28,422 nucleotides of DNA from JACQNR01 sp049515175 (GTDB taxonomy: Bacteria; Acidobacteriota; Terriglobia; UBA7540), in contig JBEKUI010000018.1 of assembly GCA_049515175.1 (NCBI GenBank), forward strand, positions 1-28,422, given 5' to 3'. Positions 7,801 through 15,329 of the stretch are shown one piece after another (the first letter of the stretch is position 1; every line of letters begins with the position of its first letter). A model generated the notes under the pieces. That model was not told the DNA's origin, ran no database searches, and saw only the letters and a list, made by a program, of their open reading frames with translations. The translations under genes were made by a program, and so were the position numbers.

Positions 7801-9630
7801 TTCGCGCGATTCGAAGCTGAGCTGGACAGTGGTTGAGACGGGCTGCATGTCGTAGTCCACGGTGCGCACGGTGATGTCGGCCTGGTCGCCGGGGCGATAG
7901 ACGTAGCGGTTGGTATCGAGCAGGGTGACGATGGTGGAATAAACGGCGAGGAAGCTCCGCCCGCCGGTGATTTCACGGTTGCTCGCGTCGGTGACGTGCG
8001 CTTCGATGCGGTAGCGATAAGGGTTCTTGTCCTTGTCGATCTCGGTGGGCACGGAGATCTTCAGGGTTCCGTCGCCGTCGAGCTGGCCATTCCCCTGGCG
8101 AATTTCCTGATCGTACTCCCCTTCCCGATATTCGCCTTCCTCCCCTTCGTACTCTTCCGTTCCCCACAGGACCCGCCAATAGGGGAAGTAGTAGCGCGAG
8201 CGGTAGATCGAATACTTCACCTTGCCGAGCGCCACCGGCGAGCCGAAGTAATAGCGCGCGCTGACCGTCGCCTGGACCAATTCGCCCTGCAGGCAGCGAG
8301 CTTTGTCGGTTGTGATCGTCACTTCGTATTCCGGCTTGCGGTATTCCTGCACCTCAAAGCCACCGTAAACCGATTTCTCGCCGATGTGCGCGATGATCGA
8401 GTAATAGCCCAGCCGCGCCAGCGGGCTGAGCGCCAGATGGCCATTGAACGATCCGAAGGGGGAGAGATTGACCTTTTCCTGAAGGACCGCCTTGGAGGTG
8501 GAGTCCTGGATCTCCACGGTGACCGGACCGGGAATGTCTAGGCTGTACTGGTCGGCGCGGCGCGCCCGCAGGATGCCCTTGAACTGCACGTCGTGTCCGG
8601 GCCGGTAAACGGGCCGGTCAGTGTAGATGTACCCCGTGTAGGTGGTGGCAGAGGAATCATAGAAGAAGAAGGCTTCGACGCTCGTCGCGACGATGTCCTC
8701 GTCTCTCGAGGCCACCATGATCGAGTCTTCCACCTTGATCTGATCGAAGGCGGTCTGATAAACGCCGGAAGCGTCGGTCGAGCCGCGCGCCATCTCCTGA
8801 TGATTGTTAAAGACGATGGAGGTCGCACCCTCGACCGGCGCGCCGGATTTCCGGTCCGCCACGAAAAGCAGAATCTGGCCCGGCGACGTCTTCGAGACCA
8901 GCGCCAGGTCGGTGATCATCAGAAGCGTGTAGGCACGCAGTTCGCGGTAAGTGACTTCGACGAGAAACAGCCCCTTCTGGTGCAAGTCCACGGGGATCTC
9001 GCGGTATTCCGAATCGCGGGTTTTGGGCAATAGCTCGCGCCAGGCAAGCACGAGCTGCTGGCGGTTGAGCAGTGGCACCTGCGCGTAGGTCGTCACATCG
9101 AGCGGGATGCGTTGCAGTTTCTGCTGCTGAGTGCGCTCGGCGGTGTACCGCGATCGCGTCTCGTAGCGAAGCTGATAGCGGAAAAAGTCGCGGATTGAGC
9201 TACGCAGATCGCGCTTCCATTCGTGAAAGCGCTCCAGCCAGGTCTTCTCGCGCGCCAACTCGCGTTTCTCGCTGCCGAATGAGTGCGCGTCGCGTAGTTT
9301 ACCGAAGAAAGCGGTGGGATCTTTGACGCGATAGATGCGAAAGTCCAGCCGCTCCACCTGGCGGAACTGAAGCCAGACCTTCGGCTGCTGCGCGGGGGCA
9401 AAGGTCTGCTGCGAGCTGACCACAAAGAAAGGTTCAGTGGACGGACCTTCTTGCGCGCGCAGCGCAGACGATGCAGCCAGGGCCAGAACCAGCAGGGTCG
9501 CGAGGAATGCTCCGCGCCGGACGGTGACCAGAGCGCACGCAAACAGCGTTCCCGTGGTACGGGCGTCTCGCCCGTGGCCGGGTGGTGCCAGGATGGGCGT
9601 GCACCGCGCGAGTTGGTTCTTTCTTTCCAT
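4870..9630 (-). CDS. Bacterial alpha-2-macroglobulin family protein with thioester motif
   Basis: The 1586-residue product is a full-length bacterial macroglobulin, a periplasmic protein thought to trap proteases that breach the outer membrane. Visible marks are the macroglobulin-domain signature YIYTDRPVYRPG from Tyr334, many beta-sandwich repeats, a TTWRATVRAVT block before the thioester domain, and GCVEQ with thioester Cys1105 and Gln1108, followed by an alpha-helical domain. No lipobox is present, so it is probably soluble (signal core AFLATLLVLALAASSALRA). I chose ATG 9630, five bases after the upstream gene's stop and preceded by AGGCGG. This gives an unusually long, polar N-terminus before the hydrophobic core. 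The open frame continues to 10482 but that part only mirrors the DUF1175 gene. An acidic Tyr/Gly/Glu tract lies at about residues 491-508. Confidence 0.9.
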   Translation of the reverse strand: MERKNQLARCTPILAPPGHGRDARTTGTLFACALVTVRRGAFLATLLVLALAASSALRAQEGPSTEPFFVVSSQQTFAPAQQPKVWLQFRQVERLDFRIYRVKDPTAFFGKLRDAHSFGSEKRELAREKTWLERFHEWKRDLRSSIRDFFRYQLRYETRSRYTAERTQQQKLQRIPLDVTTYAQVPLLNRQQLVLAWRELLPKTRDSEYREIPVDLHQKGLFLVEVTYRELRAYTLLMITDLALVSKTSPGQILLFVADRKSGAPVEGATSIVFNNHQEMARGSTDASGVYQTAFDQIKVEDSIMVASRDEDIVATSVEAFFFYDSSATTYTGYIYTDRPVYRPGHDVQFKGILRARRADQYSLDIPGPVTVEIQDSTSKAVLQEKVNLSPFGSFNGHLALSPLARLGYYSIIAHIGEKSVYGGFEVQEYRKPEYEVTITTDKARCLQGELVQATVSARYYFGSPVALGKVKYSIYRSRYYFPYWRVLWGTEEYEGEEGEYREGEYDQEIRQGNGQLDGDGTLKISVPTEIDKDKNPYRYRIEAHVTDASNREITGGRSFLAVYSTIVTLLDTNRYVYRPGDQADITVRTVDYDMQPVSTTVQLSFESRETWQRDSARQVLSTARVTTDARGVAHFQYAVPRVPYLTVRASAFDNNRREATHETSLWIAGVAYAQPETDYRRVEIYPDKQFYRPGETAHVLVVTNTPGAQVLVTTEGQQVYTWSVHTANEASFTVDIPIEERYEPNFFLGVTFLKNEQLFEGSKNVSVPASEKVLKMTVETDKPQYRPNDKVTYTVTAQDEAGKPVSAELSLGVVDEAIYGVRPDNVRPPEKTFYAKHWNQVYTQYSSTYWFTGYSGLRKMELTLLRPPTRLADFKTARVDQPKIRKFFPDTTYWAPTVVTDAAGKAHATFSFPDTLTTWRATVRAVTRNTLVGQVVHKVVTRKNLILRLAIPRFFTQGDTATVTGIVHNYLESEKTARVSLLAQGVELTGETEKSVTVAKNGEAAVTWVVRAPKIGEATFTSKALTDEESDAVELTAPVKPWGLALNAALSGSISAESGQAGDKIVLPADINPEASSLRFDLAPSVAGTLMSALDFLAHYPYGCVEQTMSSFLPNILLTKAVKELGLAPPAPSVELETKIAAGLQRLYQFQHEDGGWGWWETDETHPFMTAYVVAGLAQAKEAGYPIDENRLRRGREALGQQIKQNPRAIADLRAYLVYALALSGDADRALVEGLYEARERFSPSGNALMALVLHRMKDPRAQEFARALEQSVKTQGPYAWWKSERQEMLDFSSDNSFETTAYALKALSNLDPKSDLLPKAARWLIDRRSDGYYWSSTEQTATAIFGLIDYLKVSGELKPNYRVTVLLNGKKLLERQVTEKDAASSQPIMVTAGAAELRAGANEVQVVKNGPGVLYWSAAASYFSRQPKPAPVGSTSFNIVREYFKLAPETVQNRIVYAESPLDGAVQSGDIIVVRLTVNATQEQSYLQIEDPIPAGFEFIEQESLYELKAKPPWWDFYCTQREFHDDRAALFATRFERGQARYHYLLKAVTPGTFQANPARLLPMYEPARQASTRSVTVIVNPR
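9559..9575. repeat. Perfect hairpin inside the macroglobulin leader
   Basis: ACGGGCG-TCT-CGCCCGT is a perfect 7-bp stem with a 3-base loop. It falls in the codons before the signal-peptide core of the macroglobulin gene and encodes part of its odd polar extension. It looks like a dispersed palindrome that has landed at the gene start rather than protein-driven sequence. It lacks the GTAG of the other palindromes in the window. Confidence 0.55.
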
Positions 9631-9635
9631 GCCGC

Positions 9636-10505
9636 CTAACGCAACAGATTGAACCGATAGACCCCCAGGAATCGTGGATTGGCCGCGAGCGGCCGCCAGC
9701 GTGGTTCGGGGTGTCCGGCGAGTACGCTCGCCTGGACGTGGCGGATGGCGCCTGCACGCCCGTCCACGTCGCCGGTGTGATAGACAATCCAATCGTTTCC
9801 CTGCGGTTGGAAATGCGAACGCCCCACAAAGATCATGGCGTGATAAGGCTCGGCCTGTTCCGGCTGATGGAAGAAGAGCAGATCCCCCGCACGCGCGGCG
9901 CCGAGGTCGCGCGAAACCGGGAAGGAATTGAAGCGCATCAGGGTCTCCGCATCCGCAAACTCCTGGAAGGCGCCACTCGCAACATCGCCAAGAGCAAGCG
10001 GCCCCGGGGCGGTGCGGAACAGGTTGTGGCCGAGCGGCCAATCCGCATAACGAAAGGCAGTAATGCTGGCGAAGCCCGGCTCGACGCGCAGGCCTTGCGC
10101 GCGACGCCACTCCGCCGTGTGCGCGAGGAGGGCGTTGCGATAGGCATAACGGATCAGCGCCGCGCAGTCGTGGACTTCCTCTTTCGCCTGTGGCGCGGGC
10201 TGGTAGTAGAGGGATTCCGCGAGATAGGTCAGCCAGCGGGTGAAATGCTCGCGGTCGGCGGCGGTCGCGAGCCGCGCGCGGTCGGGCCAGCCGTCTCCGA
10301 AGCTGTCGCGCCAGCTCTCCGCGGGCCCGGGACTGAGGTGGTCCGGAGCCACGGGCAGCGGTCGCGCGGGAGCAGACGTTCCTGACCTCTCGGCCGCAGT
10401 GGCGCGCCCCGGCTGCCGGACCGACATGACGACCGCGGCGGCGAGAAAAGCGGACGCCACGACTGCCACCCACGCGGCCCACCCTCGCACTTGCCCAGGA
10501 AACAC
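9636..10505 (-). CDS. DUF1175 (YfaT-like) protein with NlpC/P60-like Cys-His motifs
   Basis: The 289-residue product has one N-terminal membrane segment (WAAWVAVVASAFLAAAVVM) and a periplasmic domain. Key blocks are HDCAALIRYAYRNAL (Cys114), GDLLFFHQ, YHAMIFVG (His222) and VYHTGD (His243), a layout like papain-fold NlpC/P60 peptidases. It directly precedes the macroglobulin with five bases between, as yfaT accompanies yfaS in E. coli, and this pairing is the main reason for the DUF1175 call. I chose GTG 10505, which has AAGGGG upstream and lies downstream of the predicted transcription start; GTG 10535 is also in frame but would sit upstream of that start. Peptidase activity is inferred from motifs only. 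Confidence 0.7.
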   Translation of the reverse strand: MFPGQVRGWAAWVAVVASAFLAAAVVMSVRQPGRATAAERSGTSAPARPLPVAPDHLSPGPAESWRDSFGDGWPDRARLATAADREHFTRWLTYLAESLYYQPAPQAKEEVHDCAALIRYAYRNALLAHTAEWRRAQGLRVEPGFASITAFRYADWPLGHNLFRTAPGPLALGDVASGAFQEFADAETLMRFNSFPVSRDLGAARAGDLLFFHQPEQAEPYHAMIFVGRSHFQPQGNDWIVYHTGDVDGRAGAIRHVQASVLAGHPEPRWRPLAANPRFLGVYRFNLLR

Positions 10506-10535
10506 GGGTTTATCCCCTTGCCTAGAGTTTGGCAC

Positions 10536-10564
10536 ATTCTACGCAGGCGCTGCCGTCTCTGCAA
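10536..10564 (-). promoter_or_regulatory. Sigma70-type promoter for the DUF1175-macroglobulin operon
   Basis: On the minus strand TTGCAG (10564-10559) and TAGAAT (10541-10536) are separated by exactly 17 bp. Transcription would start near 10528, about 23 bases before the GTG at 10505. Confidence 0.55.
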
Positions 10565-10576
10565 GCACCACGCGGA

Positions 10577-10612
10577 ATTCCGGTTGAACTATTCAGCGAA
10601 GGCCGGAATAAT
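10577..10612 (+). promoter_or_regulatory. Sigma70-type promoter flanked by a 7-bp inverted repeat
   Basis: TTGAAC (10584-10589) and AATAAT (10607-10612) are 17 bp apart and read toward the PIG-L gene at 10644. ATTCCGG (10577-10583) and its reverse complement CCGGAAT (10603-10609) bracket the -35 and overlap the -10, so they could be operator half-sites. The opposite-facing promoter has its -35 only 19 bp away. Confidence 0.55.
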
Positions 10613-10643
10613 GGTGGATTCAACTTTGCAGCGAGGAGAGGAA

Positions 10644-12731
10644 ATGCTGAAACGCGTGATGTTGTGGGTTGTGGCCCTGGTCCTGGTGGTGGCCGCCGGA
10701 AGGACGCTGGCCGCGGAGGAGATCACGGTGCAAGGCGCTCCCGCGGACACTGGCTACAACGTGGGTTCGGAGGCGACAATTCGCGCTACCCTCGAGGGAG
10801 TGGAAGGCGACCCGAGCCGGTTCGTGGTTTTTGCCGATATCTCCTATCTCGGCACCACCGCCGTCAGCTCCGCCCAGCTCGACCGCCAGACCGGCGGCGC
10901 GCCGGGTGAGGTCTACTTCGCGGGCGGCTGGCTGATTCCCGCCGAGGCGCCTACCGGCATCTACGGCGTGATTCTGCGCGTCGAGGACCGCGCCGCACAC
11001 AAGCCCATCGCACGTCAGAAGATCCGTGGCTTCGCTGCCTACAAGAAGCTGATTCGGATCGCCCGCACCGAGCTCGACCAGACCTTCTACGCGATCGGCC
11101 AGCCGATTCAGTGCGAGGTGGTTCTCGAAAACCTCGGCGACCAGGAAGCAAAGAACCTGCGCGTCGAATTCTCCAACGCCAACTACCCCTGGATTTCCCT
11201 CTTCTCGAAAGAAGGCGCTGCGTTGAGCGACACGCAGAATCCAGAGCTGGCGATCAAGGTGATGAAAGACCAGCTCACCATCCCCCCTCACCGCGAGGTC
11301 ACCATCCCGATGATGCGGGCGGGCATAGCAGCCTTCCTGCAAGGCCAGCAGGTGGCGGTGATGGGCGCGGGCGGCCCGGCGCGTCACGAAAAGCTTCCAC
11401 CGCCGGAAGTCGACAGCTACACCGTGGCGGTGTGGAACGCCGACCGCACGCTGCTTTATGACATGCAGTTCACCACGCCCGCCGTCCTTCGCGCTGCCGA
11501 CCGCGAGCGACCCACGCCCTACGGCCGCAACTTCGTTCACCTCTACAATTCCGATATCGACTTCACAAAATATCGCGAGTTCTCCGCAGCGGACGGGATT
11601 TCAGCTGCGATCCAGCTTGATCCCTCCCGGACACTCTATCGACCTGGAGACACTGTGCGCGTGAAAGCGACGGTGAAGAATCCCGACGCCGCGGAATGGA
11701 AAGACGCCACGTTGGCCGTGGAATTCAAGGACGCGACCGGCAAGACGGTTCAATCGGCGACGCTGGCTTCCGGCCTGCGCCTCACGAGCGGCGAATCGCA
11801 GGCCGTTGACGCGGAGGCGTGGCAGATCCCCGCGCAAAGCCCTCCCGGCGTCTATCAGTTCAGGCTCACGCTCTCGACGCCTGATGGCCGGACGCTCGGG
11901 ACGCTGAAGTCCGACGTTGCGGTTAACCCATTGCCCGCCTCCCTCATGCTCTTCAACGCGCACGAGGACGACGAAGGCGCCTACGGCGGTCTGATTCGTG
12001 CTGCGGTGGAAGCGGGGATTCCGGTGCGCGTGGTGTTCTTTACCAGCGGGGACGTAGGCGCCTGCGAGCGGTACTACTCGAAGCCCTGCGGCCCCAACGA
12101 AGCACGCGAGTTCGGGATGGTGCGCATGGAGGAGAGCGCCGACGCCCTGGGGCATCTCGGCGTGCCGCGCGAAAACCTCACCTTCCTGGGACTGCCAGAC
12201 GGCGGCTCGGGAGCTATCTGGTTCCAGCACATCCCGGTTTCGAAACCCTTCCGCTCCGTCTATCTCGCTGTCGATCACGCGCCCTACGAGACGGTCTACC
12301 GGCCCAACCTCCCTTACGCGCGTGACGCGGTCATCGAGGCCACCAAGCAGCTCATCGCAGATTTCCATCCCACCATGATCGCTCTCACTCATCCCGACGA
12401 GCGGCACGTCGATCATCGCACGGCCAACTGGTTTGCCATCAAAGCCTGCCAGGAACTTCTGCGCGAGAAGCGGCTCGACCCGAACACCGTTGTGCTGGCC
12501 GACATTGCCTACGGCGCGGGCGGCTACAAACCCGCGCCTTACAAGTACGAAAAGGTCACCGTCCACCTGAGCGGCGAAGCGGCGGCGCTCAAGCAAGAGA
12601 TGGGCTGGCTCTATCAATCGCAGGATGGAAACCTGGCGGAGGGAATGCGCAAGAGGATGACCGAGCTCCCGCGCGAAGAGCGTCACCTGCGAACCGTGGA
12701 CTGGCAGGAACACGCGGGGTGGAATGAGTGA
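10644..12731 (+). CDS. Exported PIG-L family deacetylase with N-terminal beta-sandwich regions
   Basis: The 695-residue product has a signal peptide (MLKRVMLWVVALVLVVAAG, cut near TLA-AE), about 400 residues of Ig-like beta-sandwich sequence in at least two units (the second near residues 325-425), and a C-terminal PIG-L/LmbE domain. That domain shows AHEDDE (439-444), the family's zinc motif AHPDDE with Pro replaced by Glu, and HPDERHVDHR from His583. PIG-L enzymes are zinc amidohydrolases that usually remove acetyl groups from N-acetylated sugars; this one would act outside the cytoplasm. The ATG follows GAGGAGAGG closely, which decides the start. The extracellular substrate is unknown. Divergent from the DUF1175-macroglobulin operon. 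Confidence 0.85.
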   Translation: MLKRVMLWVVALVLVVAAGRTLAAEEITVQGAPADTGYNVGSEATIRATLEGVEGDPSRFVVFADISYLGTTAVSSAQLDRQTGGAPGEVYFAGGWLIPAEAPTGIYGVILRVEDRAAHKPIARQKIRGFAAYKKLIRIARTELDQTFYAIGQPIQCEVVLENLGDQEAKNLRVEFSNANYPWISLFSKEGAALSDTQNPELAIKVMKDQLTIPPHREVTIPMMRAGIAAFLQGQQVAVMGAGGPARHEKLPPPEVDSYTVAVWNADRTLLYDMQFTTPAVLRAADRERPTPYGRNFVHLYNSDIDFTKYREFSAADGISAAIQLDPSRTLYRPGDTVRVKATVKNPDAAEWKDATLAVEFKDATGKTVQSATLASGLRLTSGESQAVDAEAWQIPAQSPPGVYQFRLTLSTPDGRTLGTLKSDVAVNPLPASLMLFNAHEDDEGAYGGLIRAAVEAGIPVRVVFFTSGDVGACERYYSKPCGPNEAREFGMVRMEESADALGHLGVPRENLTFLGLPDGGSGAIWFQHIPVSKPFRSVYLAVDHAPYETVYRPNLPYARDAVIEATKQLIADFHPTMIALTHPDERHVDHRTANWFAIKACQELLREKRLDPNTVVLADIAYGAGGYKPAPYKYEKVTVHLSGEAAALKQEMGWLYQSQDGNLAEGMRKRMTELPREERHLRTVDWQEHAGWNE

Positions 12732-12826
12732 CAGCGCTGCCGTGGCACCCGGTAGCTGACGGCTGGACGGCGCCGCTCATCGAGCCGTGGTGGAATCGAC
12801 GGAAGTCGCCCCTGTGCGCCGAGTGA

Positions 12827-12835
12827 TGCTACAAT
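12827..12835 (+). promoter_or_regulatory. Possible extended -10 promoter for the ROK-like gene
   Basis: TG-C-TACAAT is an extended -10 element without a clear -35. It lies about 150 bases before the ROK-like start, in the 253-base gap after the PIG-L gene, in which I see no other gene or hairpin. Confidence 0.3.
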
Positions 12836-12984
12836 AGCCTTCAGCAATCGCTGCCCCGGGTCCCGCGGTTCTGAAACTTCTGCTGATGACCTTTTGTCTC
12901 TCGCAATCTGCGCCACGCTGCGGCACACTGTCTTACCCGGAATTGGAAGTGGATTTTTGACGGTTGATTGACGGAAAGGATGCA

Positions 12985-14403
12985 ATGAACGAACTACGCA
13001 ATCTGGCTTCGCTGGCGAAGCCAAGGATGGCCCCGCCTCTACACAAGAATTTTGCGCCCGCAGTGCTGGCCAACCAGGCTTTTCGCGAACTCGCCCGCAA
13101 GACCGGGCGGGCCGTGCCGCTCGTGATCGGCTTGGAGCGCGGCGACGGATCAACTTCCGTTTACCGCACCGAGTGTTTCGATGAGCGTTCCGAGAACGCG
13201 GGACTGAACCTGCCCTATGCCGAGCGGCTGGTCAAGTTCCTGCTCTGGCAGCGCGGCGGCTGGCGCGTGACGGTGGCCGGCCCGAAGAGCGTGGGCGAGT
13301 ATATTCGCCGCACGTACGCGCCCGGCGGCGCGCGCGTATTCGATTTCGACTTCATGGGCGGCGTGTACGAGCACCCGTTCACCATGGAGATCACCGATCC
13401 AGAGAAGGTTCCGCCCGCCGCGGAAGGTACGATGAAGCTGGGCGGTCACCTCAAAGGCTGCCGCATCGGATTCGACCTGGGCGCCACGGACCGCAAGGTA
13501 GCAGCGGTGATTGACGGTGAAGCGGTGCACACGGAGGAAGTAGTGTGGGACCCGCGCCCGGCCACTGACCCTGCCTATCACTACAACGAGATCAACGCGG
13601 CCCTCAAGTCCGCCGCGAAGCATATGCCCCGCGTGGACGCCATCGGCGGCAGCTCCGCCGGCGTTTACATCAACAACCGCCCGCGCGTCGCCTCGCTCTT
13701 CCGCGGTATTCCCAAAGAACTCTTCGACCGCAAGATCACGCGACTTTTTCAGGATTTGAAGGAAGCTTGGAACGGGATTCCCTTTGTGGTCGTAAACGAC
13801 GGCGAAGTGACGGCACTAGCCGGCTCGATGTCGCTCAACGACAATGCGGTGCTGGGCATCGCGCTCGGCTCCAGCCAGGCGGGGGGCTATGTGACCGAGA
13901 AGGGCGAAATCACCACCTGGCTCAACGAGCTGGCGTTCGTGCCCATCGATTACGACCCGCAGGCGCCCATCGATGAATGGTCGGGCGACCCGGGTGTCGG
14001 CTCGCAGTACTTTTCGCAGCAAGCGGTCTTTCGCTTGGCGCCCGCGGCGGGCATCGATTTGCCGGCCGCGATGGGCGCGGCGGAACGCCTCAAGGCGGTG
14101 CAGAAGTTGCTCCACGAGGGCGACAAGCGCGCGCGGCGGATTTTCGAAACCATCGGCTGCTACGTCGGCTACGGCGTCGCGCATTACGCCGATTTCTACA
14201 CGCTGCGCCACGTGCTCGTGCTCGGACGTGTCACCTCGGGTGAGGGCGGCTCGATCATTCTGAATCGCGCCCAGGAAGTTTTGCAGGCAGAATTCCCCGA
14301 GCTTGCCGCCAAGGTGGCGCTGCATCTGCCCGATGAGTCGAGCCGGCGTGTGGGCCAGGCGGTCGCCGCCGCCAGTCTGCCGGAGATCAAGTCGCCTCGC
14401 TGA
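12985..14403 (+). CDS. Divergent ROK-like (actin-fold) sugar kinase
   Basis: The 472-residue product has a kinase-like half starting with the phosphate-1 motif GFDLGATDRK (Asp164), then GGSSAGVYINNRP, VVVNDGEVTALAG (candidate catalytic Asp272) and GIALGSSQAGGYV. These match the actin-fold ROK sugar kinases. Two oddities stand out: an N-terminal region of about 155 residues not part of a normal ROK protein (about 300 residues), and absence of the ROK zinc motif CxCGxxGC. I chose ATG 12985 behind GGAAAGGA; a TTG at 12964 would add seven residues. The next gene, 51 bases on, is a small PIG-L deacetylase, so the pair may handle an N-acetylated sugar. The substrate is not readable. Confidence 0.65.
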   Translation: MNELRNLASLAKPRMAPPLHKNFAPAVLANQAFRELARKTGRAVPLVIGLERGDGSTSVYRTECFDERSENAGLNLPYAERLVKFLLWQRGGWRVTVAGPKSVGEYIRRTYAPGGARVFDFDFMGGVYEHPFTMEITDPEKVPPAAEGTMKLGGHLKGCRIGFDLGATDRKVAAVIDGEAVHTEEVVWDPRPATDPAYHYNEINAALKSAAKHMPRVDAIGGSSAGVYINNRPRVASLFRGIPKELFDRKITRLFQDLKEAWNGIPFVVVNDGEVTALAGSMSLNDNAVLGIALGSSQAGGYVTEKGEITTWLNELAFVPIDYDPQAPIDEWSGDPGVGSQYFSQQAVFRLAPAAGIDLPAAMGAAERLKAVQKLLHEGDKRARRIFETIGCYVGYGVAHYADFYTLRHVLVLGRVTSGEGGSIILNRAQEVLQAEFPELAAKVALHLPDESSRRVGQAVAAASLPEIKSPR

Positions 14404-14414
14404 GGCGTCTCCGT

Positions 14415-14437
14415 GGCGGCCGGAAGGCCGGCGCTAC
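14415..14437 (-). repeat. GTAG-type palindromic repeat (REP-like)
   Basis: On the minus strand GTAG (14437-14434) is followed by a perfect hairpin, GCCGG-CCTT-CCGGC (14432-14419). It fills most of the 51-base gap between the ROK-like and PIG-L genes. A GTAG next to an imperfect hairpin is the signature of REP elements mobilised by REP-associated tyrosine transposases. Confidence 0.55.
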
Positions 14438-14454
14438 AGCACGAAGGAGAGAAC

Positions 14455-15303
14455 ATGCAATTCCACAATCCCACTTCCGAAATCTACGTCCCGGACGGTG
14501 CGCCGGCGGACAAGGCGCTGGCGCGAACCACGCACCTGGGCATCGGCGCACACCAGGATGACATCGAGATCATGGCTTTTCACGGCATTCTGGAGTGCTT
14601 CGGCAAGAACGACAAGGGATTTACCAGCGTGACCCTGACCAACGGCTCCGGGAGCGCGCGCGCCGGCGTCTACGCGAATTACACCGACGAGCAAATGCAA
14701 ACGGTGCGCCGCACCGAGCAGAAGAAGGCCGCCTATCTCGGCGACTATTCCGCCCACGTCTCGCTCGATTACACGAGCAGCGCGGTGAAAGACGGCAAGA
14801 ACACCCACGTTGTCGAAGACCTGAAGCGGTTGCTTGGTGCCACGAAGGCGCAGGTCATCTACACCCATAATCTGGCCGACAAGCACGACACGCACGTCTC
14901 CGTGGTGCTGCAGCTGATTCGCGCCCTGCGCGAGCTGCCTCCCGACGAGCGCCCGCAGAAACTCTATGGCTGCGAGGTCTGGCGGAATCTCGATTGGATG
15001 AACGACAAGGACAAGGTGGTCTTCGATGTCTCCGCCCACGAGAACCTGGCGGCCTCCCTGGTGGGCGTCTTCGATTCGCAGATTGCAGGTGGAAAGCGCT
15101 ACGATCTGGCGACCATGGGCCGGCGCCGCGCCAACGCCACTTACTTTGAATCGCACGCGACCGACGCCGCCACTTCCGTCATCTTCGGCATTGACCTTAC
15201 GCCGCTGATCGCTGACGTGACGCTCGCTCCCAAGGATTACGTCGCGAGGTTCATCCAGCGCTTCGCTGACGACGTCTCCAGCCGTCTGGCCAAACTCTCC
15301 TGA
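14455..15303 (+). CDS. PIG-L family deacetylase (cytoplasmic, short)
   Basis: The 282-residue product has the PIG-L zinc motif AHQDD (32-36) near its start and a later YTHNLADKHDTHVSV segment carrying the second group of His/Asp ligands. No signal peptide is present, so it should act in the cytoplasm. The family removes acyl groups from N-acylated sugars or similar amides. ATG 14455 has AAGGAGAGAAC upstream, a strong ribosome site, so the open frame before it from 14413 is not used. It follows the ROK-like kinase on the same strand; a kinase plus deacetylase suggests amino-sugar use, which is inference. Confidence 0.85.
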   Translation: MQFHNPTSEIYVPDGAPADKALARTTHLGIGAHQDDIEIMAFHGILECFGKNDKGFTSVTLTNGSGSARAGVYANYTDEQMQTVRRTEQKKAAYLGDYSAHVSLDYTSSAVKDGKNTHVVEDLKRLLGATKAQVIYTHNLADKHDTHVSVVLQLIRALRELPPDERPQKLYGCEVWRNLDWMNDKDKVVFDVSAHENLAASLVGVFDSQIAGGKRYDLATMGRRRANATYFESHATDAATSVIFGIDLTPLIADVTLAPKDYVARFIQRFADDVSSRLAKLS

Positions 15304-15308
15304 GGCTT

Positions 15309-15327
15309 GCCAGCCTGCCTCGCTGGC
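15309..15327. terminator. Hairpin between two convergent genes
   Basis: GCCAGC-CTGCCTC-GCTGGC is a perfect 6-bp stem in the 26-base gap between the PIG-L stop (15303) and the HAMP gene stop (15330). It could end transcription both ways. No U-tract follows on either strand, so it is at best a weak intrinsic terminator. Confidence 0.35.
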
Positions 15328-15329
15328 GC

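Noticed and set aside
9631..10482. Open frame extending the macroglobulin by 284 codons
   Set aside because: It lies opposite in frame to the DUF1175-like gene on the same strand, is Arg/Ala-rich without domain character, and the signal peptide lies far inside it.
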